From contig NZ_WKJL01000030.1 in the NCBI RefSeq assembly GCF_009674565.1, positions 1-57,186 on the forward strand: a stretch of 57,186 bases of DNA. The letters are read 5' to 3'. The DNA comes from Duganella aquatilis. Its GTDB lineage: Bacteria; Pseudomonadota; Gammaproteobacteria; Burkholderiales; Burkholderiaceae_D. The first letter of the stretch is position 1. Each line of letters begins with the position of its first letter. Both the position numbers and the translations under genes were made by a program. Under the pieces are notes generated by a model. It was given only the letters and a program-made list of their open reading frames with translations, was not told where the DNA came from and searched no databases. Of this stretch, positions 34,099 through 43,619 are shown one piece after another.

Positions 34099-36735
34099 TT
34101 AGAACTTGTACGACGCCTTCACGTAGAAGGTCCGGCCCAGCGGGTCGGTAAAGCGTGGATCGTAGCCGCTCTGGAACGTCGTGCCCTGGTTGGTGTACGG
34201 CGGCGCGCTGTCGAACAGGTTCTTGATGCCGACCGTCAGGTCGGTATTCTTGAAGCCGGTGTAGCTGGTCGACAGCGAATACGTCGAGTACGCACGCACC
34301 TTGTGGTAGTACGCATCGTCCACATCGTTCTCATCCACATAACCGCTCAGATACTTGTTCGAGAAGCTGGCGCCCCACGGGCCCTTCTTCCAGCTGATGG
34401 TCGCATTGTGCTTCCAGCGGAACACCGGCGCATTGTCGCCATACACGCCGACGTTTTCCACGAACTCGCCACCGGTCTCGTTCTGGTACTTGTAGCTGTG
34501 CACCCAGGTACCGTCGAACTGGAAGCCGAAGTCGCCGTACGAGGTGCGCGGCAGTTTCCAGCGCAGGCTGGTGTCGATGCCCGAGGTCTTCACTTCACCC
34601 AGGTTGTCCAGCACCGCATTCACGTACTGCAGCGTCTTGCCATCGGCCGAGTACACGAAGTAGCTCTTGTACTTCTCATAGTTGTCGAAGATGGTCGATT
34701 CGGACACGGTGCCGATCGAATCCTTGATCTTGATGTTGAAGTAGTCGAACGACACGCTGACCGCGTTGAACGGCTCGAACACCACGCCCAGCGCGAAGGT
34801 CTTGGATTTCTCCGGCTTCAGGTTGGCGTTGCCGCCGCTGCGGATGTACTGCTGCTGGTTGCACGCCACGTTCGGGTTGGCGCCGGTGGCCGCCACGCCG
34901 CCAGGGCACAGCACCGGATCGTCATACGAGTTGCTGGTGAAGGTCGAGGTGGCCGGGCCGTGCAGGTCGTACAGCGTCGGCGCGCGGAAGCCGGTGTTAT
35001 ACGAGGTGCGGAACAGCACTTCCTTGCTGGCTTCCCAGCGCAGGCCGACCTTCGGATTGAAGCTGCCGCCGACGTCGTTGTAGTGGTCGTAACGGGCGGC
35101 GCCCGACAGTTCCAGGGTCTTGGTCAGCGGCACGCTGATTTCCGAGTACAGCGCGGCGATGTTGCGCTGGCCGGCCTGGTCCTGCGCATCGGCATAGCCG
35201 GAGCTCGACGCCTGCGAGGCCAGCGCGGTGTTGACGTCATAGGTCGCCTTGTCGTGGCGGAACTCGCTGCCGATCGCGAAGCCGACGCCGCCTGCCGGCA
35301 GCTGGTAGATCTCGCGGCTGATCTTGCCGTCGACGCCGATGCTGGTCATCTTGGCCGCCAGGTATTCGCCGCGCAGCTGCGCCGCATCGATGTAGGCGGT
35401 GCCGGTCGCCGACTGTTCGCCGAACGGATTCAGCGTGCCGTCCAGCACGCCGGCTTTCATCAGCGAGTCGTTGGTGTAGCCGCCGATGAAGGCGCTGGCC
35501 GCCTTGTTGATGCCGTAGGTCAGGCCGACGTTGTAGTCCCAGCCGCCCACCAGGCCTTCGGACGCCAGCACCAGGCGGTCGGAGATCGAGGTGTCGTAGC
35601 CCATGCGGTTGCCGGCGGCCACGGTACGCCAGTTGATGGTCAGGTCTTCGCCGGTCAGGCCGGCCACGGCCGGCACGCCGGCGCTGCCGCCCGGATAGTA
35701 CGGGCTGGCCGAGGTCATGGTGATGCCGGTCAGCGGCGACGGCGCGATGCTGCTCTGGTTGGTCGAGCGGCTGTGCAGGTATTCAATCGTCGCGACATTG
35801 TCTTCGCTGAGCTTGAAGGTGGCCTTGCCCAGGAAGGATTCCTGCTGCGTCTTCGGAATGTCCTGGATGTAGGCGATGGTGTCGGTACGGCAGGTGCCGT
35901 TCGACTTGCTGATCAGGCCCTTGCCGACGCAGCCGCTGGCGTAGTACGGGTTGCCGGTGATGCCGTTGGCCGAGTAGAAGTTGCCCGGCTGCGAAGTGCC
36001 GCTGCTGTTGTTGATGCCCTTGTCGGCGCGCACGCTGGTGCTGGAGAAGTCGCGGTCCACCGCGTCCAGCGCGGTCTGTTTGTGGAAGTCGACCACGCCG
36101 AAAACGTTCCAGCCGTCCTTGTCGAGGTCGCCGTAGCCGCCCGACAGGTTGAGGCGCGATTCGGCGCCGGCGCCGCTGGCCTGCGGCTGGTAGCGCTCGA
36201 CGCTGACGTTGGCGCCGGTGACCGAGCGCTTGGTGATGAAGTTGATCACGCCGCCGATGGCGTCGGTGCCGTAGATGGCCGAGGCGCCGTCGCGCAGCAC
36301 TTCGACGCGTTCCAGCGCCGACAGCGGAATGATGTTCAGGTCGACCGAGGAACCGTTGAACGGATGGTTGGCCAGGCGGCGGCCGTTCAGCAGCACCAGC
36401 GTCTTGTTGCTGCCCAGGCCGCGCAAGTCGGCGGTGGCGATGCCGCCGGTGCCGGAGCCGACCGACTGGCTGCTGCCGGTCACGCTCTGGTTCATCGACA
36501 AGGTGTTCATCACCTCGGCGGCGGTGGTCAGGCCTTGCTTCTCGAAGTCGGAGGCCTTGATGGTGGTGATCGGCAGCGCCGTTTCCGTGGCCAGGCGCTT
36601 GATGCTGGAACCGGTCACTTCCACGCGCTGGATCGGGGCGTCGTCGGTTTGCGCCAGGGCGGCGTGCATGCCGACCGCCAGGCCGCCGGCAAACAGCGCG
36701 CGCAAGGTCCGGGACATCGCTCTTTCAATCATCAT
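34099..36735 (-). CDS. TonB-dependent outer-membrane receptor R2
   Basis: From the ATG at 36735 (AGGAG eight bases before it) it has 878 residues; an upstream in-frame ATG would add 17. The signal peptide ends HAALAQ. A TonB-box-like PIQRVEVTGSSIKR follows. The plug has LRGLGSNKTLVLLNGRRLANHP and VEVLRDGASAIYGTDAIGGVINFITKR, and the barrel ends YVKASYKF. It resembles R3, just upstream, along its whole length; both have exactly 878 residues, pointing to a tandem duplication. Substrate unknown. A cysteine pair separated by about 14 residues in an extracellular loop region (VLCPGG...VACNQQQ) is conserved between R2 and R3. Confidence 0.94.
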   Translation of the reverse strand: MMIERAMSRTLRALFAGGLAVGMHAALAQTDDAPIQRVEVTGSSIKRLATETALPITTIKASDFEKQGLTTAAEVMNTLSMNQSVTGSSQSVGSGTGGIATADLRGLGSNKTLVLLNGRRLANHPFNGSSVDLNIIPLSALERVEVLRDGASAIYGTDAIGGVINFITKRSVTGANVSVERYQPQASGAGAESRLNLSGGYGDLDKDGWNVFGVVDFHKQTALDAVDRDFSSTSVRADKGINNSSGTSQPGNFYSANGITGNPYYASGCVGKGLISKSNGTCRTDTIAYIQDIPKTQQESFLGKATFKLSEDNVATIEYLHSRSTNQSSIAPSPLTGITMTSASPYYPGGSAGVPAVAGLTGEDLTINWRTVAAGNRMGYDTSISDRLVLASEGLVGGWDYNVGLTYGINKAASAFIGGYTNDSLMKAGVLDGTLNPFGEQSATGTAYIDAAQLRGEYLAAKMTSIGVDGKISREIYQLPAGGVGFAIGSEFRHDKATYDVNTALASQASSSGYADAQDQAGQRNIAALYSEISVPLTKTLELSGAARYDHYNDVGGSFNPKVGLRWEASKEVLFRTSYNTGFRAPTLYDLHGPATSTFTSNSYDDPVLCPGGVAATGANPNVACNQQQYIRSGGNANLKPEKSKTFALGVVFEPFNAVSVSFDYFNIKIKDSIGTVSESTIFDNYEKYKSYFVYSADGKTLQYVNAVLDNLGEVKTSGIDTSLRWKLPRTSYGDFGFQFDGTWVHSYKYQNETGGEFVENVGVYGDNAPVFRWKHNATISWKKGPWGASFSNKYLSGYVDENDVDDAYYHKVRAYSTYSLSTSYTGFKNTDLTVGIKNLFDSAPPYTNQGTTFQSGYDPRFTDPLGRTFYVKASYKF

Positions 36736-37001
36736 TGTTTTAACTCCTGCATTGGTATGGGAATGGGTGGTTTGCTTCGTGAGCAAAGGCCATCAAACCA
36801 TCGGCAGGGGGACTGGAACAATGACGCTCGAACAATTTTGCTGCGATGCGACAGAACGCAAAACGTCACAGTTGTTAAGAGGCTTTTTTGCCTGTGGCGA
36901 TGAAGCGGGCGCTGCGGCGCGGCCTGCCGCCACAGCGTCCGGTTACATCTGCTTACATGCGCTAGGAACTTAACATCGAGTGACGGGGTGTAAAGTTTTG
37001 T

Positions 37002-39638
37002 TCAGAACTTGTAGGTGAGGCGCGCGTACCACGTGCGGCCCAGCGGATCGGTGTAGCGCGGATCGTAACCCTGCTGGAAGGTGGTGCTCTGGTTGGTGAA
37101 GGGCGGATCTTCATCGAACAGGTTGCGCACCCCCAGCGTCAGGTCAACGTGGGCGATGCCGCTGTAGTTGCCGGACAGCGCCCAGGTCGAGTACGACTTC
37201 ACCTGGTTGAGGAATTCCGGATCCACCGCGTTCTGGTCGGTGTAGCCGGACATGTAGCGGTTGGTCAGCGACGCACCCCATGGTCCCTGCTGCCAGCTCA
37301 GCGTGGCGTTGTGGCGCCAGCGGAACACCGGCGAGGCGTCGGCATAGCGGCCGAGGTTTTCCGTGAAGGCGCCGCCGCGCTCGTTCTGGTAATCGTAGTT
37401 GCGCACCCAGGTGCCGTCGATCTGCAAGGCCAGCGTGCCGTAGCGGCCTTTCGGCAGGCGCCACAGCAGGCTGGTGTCGACGCCGCTGGTCTTGACCTCG
37501 CCGAGGTTGTCGGTGATCAGCGAAACATCGTCGAGGCGGGTGCCGGCGGCGTTGTAGTGGAATAAGCCCTGGTACTTGGCGTAGTCGTTGAACACGGTCT
37601 GTTCGGCCAACGCGCTGATCTGGTCGCGCAGGCGGATGTTCCAGTAGTCGAGCGACAGCGTCAGGTCGCGCACCGGCTCGAACACCACGCCGGCGCTGTA
37701 GGTCTTGGAGCGCTCGGGCCGCACATTTGGATTGCCGCCCTGGCGGATGTTCTGCTGCTGGTCGCAGGCCAGGTTAGGATTGGCGCCGGCCACCGGCACG
37801 CCGCCGGGGCACAGCACCGGATCGTTCCACGGATCGGAGGAGTTGGTCACCGTCTGCGGGCCGTGCAGGTCGAACAGCGTCGGCGCGCGGAAGCCGCGGT
37901 TCCACGAGGCGCGCAGCAGCAGCGCCGTCACCGGCTGGTAGCGCAAGCTGAGCTTCGGCGTGAAGCTGCGGCCGACGTCGCTGTAATGGTCGAAGCGGGC
38001 GGCGGCGTTGAGCTCCAGGTTCTTGATCACTGGCGCGTTGAGTTCGGCGAACAGGGCGTAGATGCGGCGGTCGCCGGACTGGTCCTGGGCGTCGGCATAG
38101 CCCGAGCTGGACGCCTGCGAGGCCAGCGCGCGGTTGATGCTGTACAGCGCGCGTTCCTTGCGCGCCTCGGCGCCGAGCGCGAAGCCCAGCGCACCGCCGG
38201 ACAGCTGGTACAGGTCGCGCCCGGCGCGCACGTCGAGCGCGGTGGCGCGCATGCGCGCGCGCAGGTATTCGCCGATCAGCAGCGAGTCCTGCAGATAGGC
38301 CAGGCCGGCCGCGCTCTGCTCGCCGAAGGGATTCAGCAGGCCGCTACCGACGCCGTCGATCATGCGCTGGTCGATCACGTAGCCGCCGGCAAAGGCGCTG
38401 GCGGCCTGGCTGATTGAATGGTTCAGGCCGGCGCTATAGTCCCAGCCGGCCAGCGTGCCTTCGGCGCTGAGCACCAGCCGGTCGGCGGTGCTGGTCGAGT
38501 AGTCGGCGCGGCGGCCGGTGACCAGCGGCCGCCAGCTGACGTCGAGATCCTCGCCGCTCAGGCCGGCCACGGCCGGCACGCCGGCGCTGCCGCCCGGATA
38601 GTAGGGACTGTCGCCGTGCATGATCAGGCCGATGCCGGCCAGCGGCGGCGGCGCCACCCGCGCGGTGTTGGTGCTGCGCGCGTGCAGCAGTTCCAGCGCC
38701 AGCGTGTGATCCTGGCTCAGCTTGTACGACGCCCGGCCCATATACGACTCCTGCTTGGTGTAGGGAATGTCGTCGACCTCGCGCGTGTAGTCGTAGCGGC
38801 AGGTGGGCGAGCCGCTGGTGTTGGGCACCGAGGCCGGCGGCAGGCAGCCGCCGGCGAAGGCGGGATTGCCGCTGATGCCGTTGTCCGAAAAGAAGTTGGC
38901 GGGGAAGGGCGTGCCGCTGGTCTGGCTGACGCCGCGGCTGGGGATCACGCCGGTGGCCGAGAACGGCCGCGCGATGGCCGGCAGTTCCAGCTGGCGGTGG
39001 ACGTCGATCACGCCGAACACGTTGAAGCGGTCGGTGGCGAGATCGCCGAAGCCGCCGCTGAGGTTGAGCCGGCGCTCGCTGCCGCCACCTTGCTCCTGCG
39101 GCTGGTAGGCTTCCACGGTGACCTCGCCGCCTTTCACCTGGCGCTTGGTGATGAAGTTGATGACGCCGCCGATGGCGTCGCTGCCGTACACGGCGGAGGC
39201 GCCGTCGCGCAGGATTTCCACCCGGTCGAGCGCCGACAGCGGAATCACGTTGAGGTCGACGCTGTCGCCGAGGATGGGATGGGCGGCGATGCGGCGGCCG
39301 TTGAGCAGCACCAGCGTGCGCTGGCCGCCCAGGCCGCGCAGGTCGGCCTGCGACTGGCCGCCGGTGCCCAGTCCGACCGACTGCGCGCTGGACACCGAGG
39401 TCTGGTTCATCGGTATGCTGTTGAGCACCTGCTGGGCGGTGGTCAGCCCCTGGCGGGCGAAGTCTTCGGCGCGGATCGAGGTCAACGGCAGCGAGGTTTC
39501 GCTGGCGATCCGGCGGATCAGGCTGCCGGTGATTTCCACCCGCTGGATCGGCTCGGTGGTGTCCTGGTCGGGCGTTTGCGCCGCGGCGTTGGCCGCCAGC
39601 AACGCCGTGGCGATGTGCGTGATAAAGCGTTTGGTCAT
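37002..39638 (-). CDS. TonB-dependent outer-membrane receptor R3
   Basis: From the ATG at 39638 it has 878 residues, with GGGAG just upstream and a short signal peptide MTKRFITHIATALLAANAAAQ; longer upstream frames are implausible. It has the TonB-box-like PIQRVEITGSLIRR, plug motifs LRGLGGQRTLVLLNGRRIAAHP and VEILRDGASAVYGSDAIGGVINFITKR, and a barrel ending YARLTYKF. It is a full-length paralogue of R2, which lies 266 bases downstream on the same strand. The codon usage looks more GC-rich than in R2. No terminator with a T tract follows its stop, so some read-through into R2 is possible. Confidence 0.94.
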   Translation of the reverse strand: MTKRFITHIATALLAANAAAQTPDQDTTEPIQRVEITGSLIRRIASETSLPLTSIRAEDFARQGLTTAQQVLNSIPMNQTSVSSAQSVGLGTGGQSQADLRGLGGQRTLVLLNGRRIAAHPILGDSVDLNVIPLSALDRVEILRDGASAVYGSDAIGGVINFITKRQVKGGEVTVEAYQPQEQGGGSERRLNLSGGFGDLATDRFNVFGVIDVHRQLELPAIARPFSATGVIPSRGVSQTSGTPFPANFFSDNGISGNPAFAGGCLPPASVPNTSGSPTCRYDYTREVDDIPYTKQESYMGRASYKLSQDHTLALELLHARSTNTARVAPPPLAGIGLIMHGDSPYYPGGSAGVPAVAGLSGEDLDVSWRPLVTGRRADYSTSTADRLVLSAEGTLAGWDYSAGLNHSISQAASAFAGGYVIDQRMIDGVGSGLLNPFGEQSAAGLAYLQDSLLIGEYLRARMRATALDVRAGRDLYQLSGGALGFALGAEARKERALYSINRALASQASSSGYADAQDQSGDRRIYALFAELNAPVIKNLELNAAARFDHYSDVGRSFTPKLSLRYQPVTALLLRASWNRGFRAPTLFDLHGPQTVTNSSDPWNDPVLCPGGVPVAGANPNLACDQQQNIRQGGNPNVRPERSKTYSAGVVFEPVRDLTLSLDYWNIRLRDQISALAEQTVFNDYAKYQGLFHYNAAGTRLDDVSLITDNLGEVKTSGVDTSLLWRLPKGRYGTLALQIDGTWVRNYDYQNERGGAFTENLGRYADASPVFRWRHNATLSWQQGPWGASLTNRYMSGYTDQNAVDPEFLNQVKSYSTWALSGNYSGIAHVDLTLGVRNLFDEDPPFTNQSTTFQQGYDPRYTDPLGRTWYARLTYKF

Positions 39639-39749
39639 CGTGTTTCTCCCTTGAATGGCCGCAGTGCGATGTGCATGCGCAGCAAGCCCAGTCTTGCGGT
39701 GTTCAAGGAAGGGAAATCTGATCTGCATCAGGTGTGCGCGATAAACTGC

Positions 39750-39779
39750 TTGCCAAGCGCCTGAAGTTGTTGTTATAGT
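39750..39779 (+). promoter_or_regulatory. Promoter of the aroG leader
   Basis: TTGCCA (39750-39755) and TATAGT (39774-39779) are separated by 18 bases, with a TGT just before the -10 that acts as an extended element. The transcript would start near 39786, about 16 bases before the leader-peptide ATG. Confidence 0.7.
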
Positions 39780-39801
39780 CGTCCAACACATACGGACTGA
39801 C

Positions 39802-39867
39802 ATGACCCACTTCTACTTTAACGGCTGGTTTTACTTTAGCTTCCCAACCCCTCAGGCGGTGGAGTAG
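39802..39867 (+). CDS. Aromatic-rich leader peptide of aroG
   Basis: This 21-codon open frame begins MTHFYFNGWFYFSF and ends with seven non-aromatic residues before TAG. Five Phe, two Tyr and one Trp fall within its first 14 codons. GGA lies five bases before the ATG. It precedes a strong terminator and aroG, the layout of classical ribosome-mediated attenuation as in pheL or trpL. When charged tRNA-Phe or tRNA-Tyr is scarce, the ribosome would stall in the aromatic run. The peptide itself probably has no other job. Confidence 0.85.
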   Translation: MTHFYFNGWFYFSFPTPQAVE

Positions 39868-39946
39868 CGGCCGGTGCACGTAGAAGCAAAAACGAGTCCC
39901 AGCGAATTCCCGAAAAAACCGCCTCCTCCCGAGGCGGTTTTTTTTT
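39854..39946 (+). promoter_or_regulatory. Attenuator: antiterminator and terminator segments before aroG
   Basis: The terminator stem AAAAAACCGCCTC (39913-39925) pairs with GAGGCGGTTTTTT (39931-39943), with five loop bases and a T run to 39946. AGGCGGT at 39854-39860, inside the end of the leader frame, is a copy of the terminator's right arm and can pair instead with ACCGCCT at 39918-39924, giving an exclusive antiterminator. CGGCTG (39822-39827), among the aromatic codons, can pair with CGGCCG (39868-39873) as a pause hairpin. All elements of a three-state attenuator are therefore present. Confidence 0.8.
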
Positions 39947-39990
39947 ACCCGTGTTTTTATCGATGTTTTTAGATCACTTGGAGAACAGCA

Positions 39991-41070
39991 ATGCCCCGTA
40001 CCGATGACTTACGCATCCGCGAGATGAAGGAATTGACGCCACCGTCCCACCTGATCCGCGAGTTTGCGTGCACGGAAGCAGCTGAACAGACCGCCGCCAA
40101 TTCCCGCGTGGCGCTGCACCGCATCCTGCACGGCCAGGACGACCGCCTGATGGTGGTGATCGGCCCGTGCTCGATCCACGATCCGAAGGCGGCGATGGAA
40201 TATGCGCGCCTGCTGGCGCCGCTGCGCCAGCAACTGGCCGGCGACCTGGAAATCGTCATGCGCGTGTACTTCGAAAAGCCGCGCACCACGGTGGGCTGGA
40301 AGGGCCTGATCAACGATCCGTACATGGACAACAGCTTCCGTATCAACGACGGCCTGCGCATGGCGCGCGAGCTGCTGCGCGACATCAACGAGCTGGGCTT
40401 GCCGGCCGGCACCGAGTTCCTCGACGTCATCAGCCCGCAGTACATCGCCGACCTGATCAGCTGGGGCGCGATCGGCGCCCGCACCACCGAGTCGCAGGTG
40501 CACCGCGAGCTGGCCTCCGGCCTGTCCTGCCCGGTCGGCTTCAAGAACGGCACCGACGGCAATGTGCGGATCGCGGTGGACGCCATCAAGGCCGCCTCGC
40601 AGCCGCACCATTTCCTGTCGGTGACCAAGGGCGGCCACTCGGCCATCGTGTCGACCAACGGCAACGAGGACTGCCACATCATTCTGCGCGGCGGCAAAAC
40701 GCCGAACTACGACGCCGCCAGCGTCGACGAAGCCTGCAAGGCGATCGCCGGCCAGGGCCTGGCGCCGCGCCTGATGATCGACGCCTCGCACGCCAACAGT
40801 TCGAAGAAACCGGAAAACCAGGTGCCGGTGTGCGCCGACATCGCCGGCCAGGTGGCGGCGGGCGACAAGCGCATCGTCGGCGTGATGGTGGAATCGCACC
40901 TGGTGGCCGGCCGCCAGGATCTGGTGCCGGGCAAGGAACTGACCTATGGCCAGTCGATCACCGATGGCTGCATCGACTGGGACAGCAGCGTGCAGGTGCT
41001 GCAGGGACTGGCCGCGGCCGTGCGCCAGCGCCGCCTGGCGACCATCGCCGCCGAAGCGGCGGCAAAATGA
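39991..41070 (+). CDS. aroG: 3-deoxy-7-phosphoheptulonate (DAHP) synthase, class I
   Basis: This 359-residue enzyme joins phosphoenolpyruvate and erythrose 4-phosphate in the first step of the shikimate pathway to Phe, Tyr and Trp. VVIGPCSIHDP carries the metal-binding Cys60, and GTDGNVRIAVDAI, HHFLSVTKGG and IDASHANSSKKPENQ are typical of the AroF/G/H class. GGAG lies before the ATG. The leader peptide, rich in Phe and Tyr, indicates control by attenuation in addition to the feedback inhibition usual in this family. Which amino acid inhibits this enzyme cannot be decided with confidence. A terminator follows directly. Confidence 0.97.
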   Translation: MPRTDDLRIREMKELTPPSHLIREFACTEAAEQTAANSRVALHRILHGQDDRLMVVIGPCSIHDPKAAMEYARLLAPLRQQLAGDLEIVMRVYFEKPRTTVGWKGLINDPYMDNSFRINDGLRMARELLRDINELGLPAGTEFLDVISPQYIADLISWGAIGARTTESQVHRELASGLSCPVGFKNGTDGNVRIAVDAIKAASQPHHFLSVTKGGHSAIVSTNGNEDCHIILRGGKTPNYDAASVDEACKAIAGQGLAPRLMIDASHANSSKKPENQVPVCADIAGQVAAGDKRIVGVMVESHLVAGRQDLVPGKELTYGQSITDGCIDWDSSVQVLQGLAAAVRQRRLATIAAEAAAK

Positions 41071-41098
41071 AAAAAGCCGGGCTGGTCCCGGCTTTTTT
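41071..41098 (+). terminator. Rho-independent terminator after aroG
   Basis: AAAAAGCCGGG (41071-41081) pairs with CCCGGCTTTTT (41087-41097) around CTGGT. A and T runs on both sides let it also end the small minus-strand gene that follows. Confidence 0.92.
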
Positions 41099-41116
41099 GA
41101 TGACTGCGGTCTGCGC

Positions 41117-41251
41117 TTACAGCGTGTAAGGACCATAGGCGTAGTGCTTGCCCAGGGTTTCCAGGGCGCGGCGGATGATGCGCTTCCACGATGGCGTGGC
41201 GGCAGTTTTGGCGACGGTTTGGGTGGCCAGGGTAGCGGTAGCAGTAGTCAT
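41117..41251 (-). CDS. Small unrecognised 44-residue protein
   Basis: This short frame has an ATG at 41251 preceded by AGGAAAC at good spacing, and it stops at 41117. Its first 20 residues are rich in Ala and Thr. Then comes a compact basic and aromatic segment, SWKRIIRRALETLGKHYAYG, ending PYTL. There is no signal peptide or membrane helix. The aroG terminator lies just beyond its stop and can serve both genes, and an AT-rich stretch before its start could hold a promoter. The Trp-Lys-Arg and Leu-Glu-x-Leu-Gly pattern is faintly like small basic DUF1127-type proteins, but I do not recognise the family. Confidence 0.65.
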   Translation of the reverse strand: MTTATATLATQTVAKTAATPSWKRIIRRALETLGKHYAYGPYTL

Positions 41252-41394
41252 GGTGGTTTCCTGTGGACAGCAATGATTATCGATGGACACAGCTTACCGC
41301 AAGCGCAGATATAAATATAATTTTAAATTTCGATATGCGCCATATGTAAAATGGATAACTTAGGCATATGAGACATACGCTGCCTGAATAATGG

Positions 41395-41421
41395 AAAAGG
41401 GCCGGCACATGGCCGGCCCTT
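41395..41421 (-). terminator. Terminator of receptor fragment R4
   Basis: AAGGGCCGGC (41397-41406) pairs with GCCGGCCCTT (41412-41421) around a five-base loop; on the minus strand it runs into four T residues shortly after the R4 stop codon. Confidence 0.7.
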
Positions 41422-41441
41422 CGGTCGTTCCAGCGCAGGGC

Positions 41442-43619
41442 TTAGAACTTGTACTGCGCCGTGATGTAGAAAGTACGGCCCAGCGGATCGGCGTAGCGGC
41501 CGTCGTAGCCGACCTGGTTGCCGCCGCCCGAGTTACGCACCGAGAACGGCGGATCCTGGTCCAGCAGGTTGCGGATGCCGGCGGTCAGGGTCAGGTTTTT
41601 GATGTAGTTCAGCTTGGCCTGGTAGTCGACCGTGGTGTACGACTTGACGTTGCGGTCCATGCCGGCGGTGGCGCCGATGCTGCCGTCGGCGTTGACCACA
41701 CGCACCTGGGCGTCGTCGGCGGTCAGCACCTTGTCGTGGTAGCCGGAGCGGTAGTTCACCGTCAGCGAGTTGCTCAGCTTGGTCGAGGTCTTCAGCGTGA
41801 AGATCATGCGGCTGACCACGCGGAACACCACGTCGTCGTAGGAGTCGAAGCGGCCGATCGATTTCTCGGTGCCGACGCCCGGCGTTTCCTGTTCAGCCTT
41901 GAGCATGAAGGTGCCGGTCCAGTTGACGCTGGCCTTGCCGATCGGCGTGGCCGCGCGCAAGGTGGTGTCCCAGTCCACGCCCTGGAAGTGCGACGACGCC
42001 AGGTTCATCGGCGCGCGCACCGCCACCAGCACATTGCTCTTCTGGATAGGGTCGGCGTACACGGCGATCCACTGGTTGGCCAGGGTCGGGTTGGTGAACA
42101 GCTGGTCCTGCGAGAAGGTGCGGATCTGGTTCTTCAGCTTGACGTCCCACCAGTCCAGGCCCACCGAGAAGGCGGTGGTCGGCTCCAGGCGGAAGCCGAC
42201 GGTGGCCTGTTTCGAGGTTTCGGCTTTCAGTGCGCCGGCGCCGGTAGCCGGGTTGCCGCTGTCGAGCAGGCCGTATTCCGACGAGCCGGGACGGCAGTAC
42301 ACGGCGCGTGGATCAGGCGACTTGACCGGGCAAGGGAAGGCGTTCGACGAACCGGCGTTTTTCAGCGGGTCGGCGATGTTGTTCATGGTCGGCGCCTTGA
42401 AGCCGGTGCCATAGGAGCCGCGCAGCAGCAGCGACTGGGTCGGCGTGTAGCGCAGCGCCAGCTTGTAGGTGGCCTTGGCGACGTCTTCGCCCAGCTTGCC
42501 GCCCGGCGCTGCCTTGCCGGTGGAGTCGTAGCTGGTGTTGTGCTTCTGCACCGCGTCATAGCTGTCGTAACGCACGGCGGTGGTGGCTTCCAGATCCTTG
42601 GCGACCGGCATCAGCAGCTCGGCAAACGCGCCCCAGTTGTTGCGGCTGGCGTCGAGCGCCTGCGAGCCGGTGCCGCCGCCGATTTCCACGTCGGTCCAGC
42701 CCGGATTGCCAGGGCCGGGGCCCATGGCGATCTGCGATGGCGTGTCTTCGTATTTCTGCTTGGTGAAGTCGGCGCCGACGCCCAGGGAGGCAGGGCCGCC
42801 CGGCAGTTCAAACACTTCGCGCGAGGCGTGGGCACTGACCACGTCGATCTTCGACTTGGTCACGTCCAGGTCCTGGTGCAGCACGGCGGCCGCCAGTACC
42901 GACGCGGCGCCGGTGCTGGAGACGAAGGGGTTGTACTTGCCGGTGCGGATCAGTTCCTCGAACTTGTCGCCGCTCATGTAGCCGGCCAGCGCCTTGTCGG
43001 TCTGCTTGTTCTGCGAATGGGTGTAGGACGCGCCCACGTCCCAGCCGGCGTAGTTGCTGTCGATGCCGAAGACGATGTGGGCGGCGTCGGTGCGGTACTC
43101 GTCGGTACGGCCGCCGGCATCGGCGCCGCGGTAGTACAGGAAGGCGTCGGTGGCGTCAGCGGCGTTGATGCCCTGGCTGGCCAGCAACGGCGCGACCGAG
43201 CTGTTGTAGGCGCCGATGTAGTTGTTGTTGACGGTCTTGACGCCGGTCACCGGATCGGTGCTGAACACGGTCAGCGGCTGCGCGGCCGGCGCGTAGCGCG
43301 CGGTGTTGGTGAACTTGGACAGCACCACTTCGCTGTAGGCGGTGGTGTCCTTGCCCAGCTTCAGGGTGCCGTTGGCAAAGATGCTGTCGCGCTTGAGTTC
43401 CGGCAGCAGTTGCACGGTGGCGGCGTAGTCGAAACGGCAGGCGCCGCTGCGCGAGAAGGTGTTGGCCTGGGTGCAGCTCTTCTTGTTCAGCAGGTCGGTG
43501 TTGAGCACGATGTCGTCGTTGGCGGTGACCACTTCGACGTTGGCCGGTGTCGAGTTGATACTGGTCTGCCAGGTGGCGTACTGCTTGCCGTCGTGGGTGA
43601 ATTTCTGCACGCCGGACAC
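41442..43619 (-). pseudogene. TonB-dependent receptor R4, N-terminally truncated (barrel only)
   Basis: The frame encodes 725 residues from a GTG at 43619, with no good ATG or ribosome-binding site. It begins inside the barrel region (SGVQKFTHDGKQYATWQ) and runs to a proper barrel end, FYITAQYKF. It contains the usual mid-barrel elements (ALRYTPTQSLLLRGSYGTGFKAP). Signal peptide, TonB box and plug are missing, roughly 250-300 residues by comparison with R1. The in-frame sequence before the GTG is proline-rich and closed by TAG at 43659-43661, eight bases beyond the R5 stop. The simplest reading is a deletion that removed the 5' part of R4 next to R5. It is unlikely to reach the outer membrane alone. 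Confidence 0.75.
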
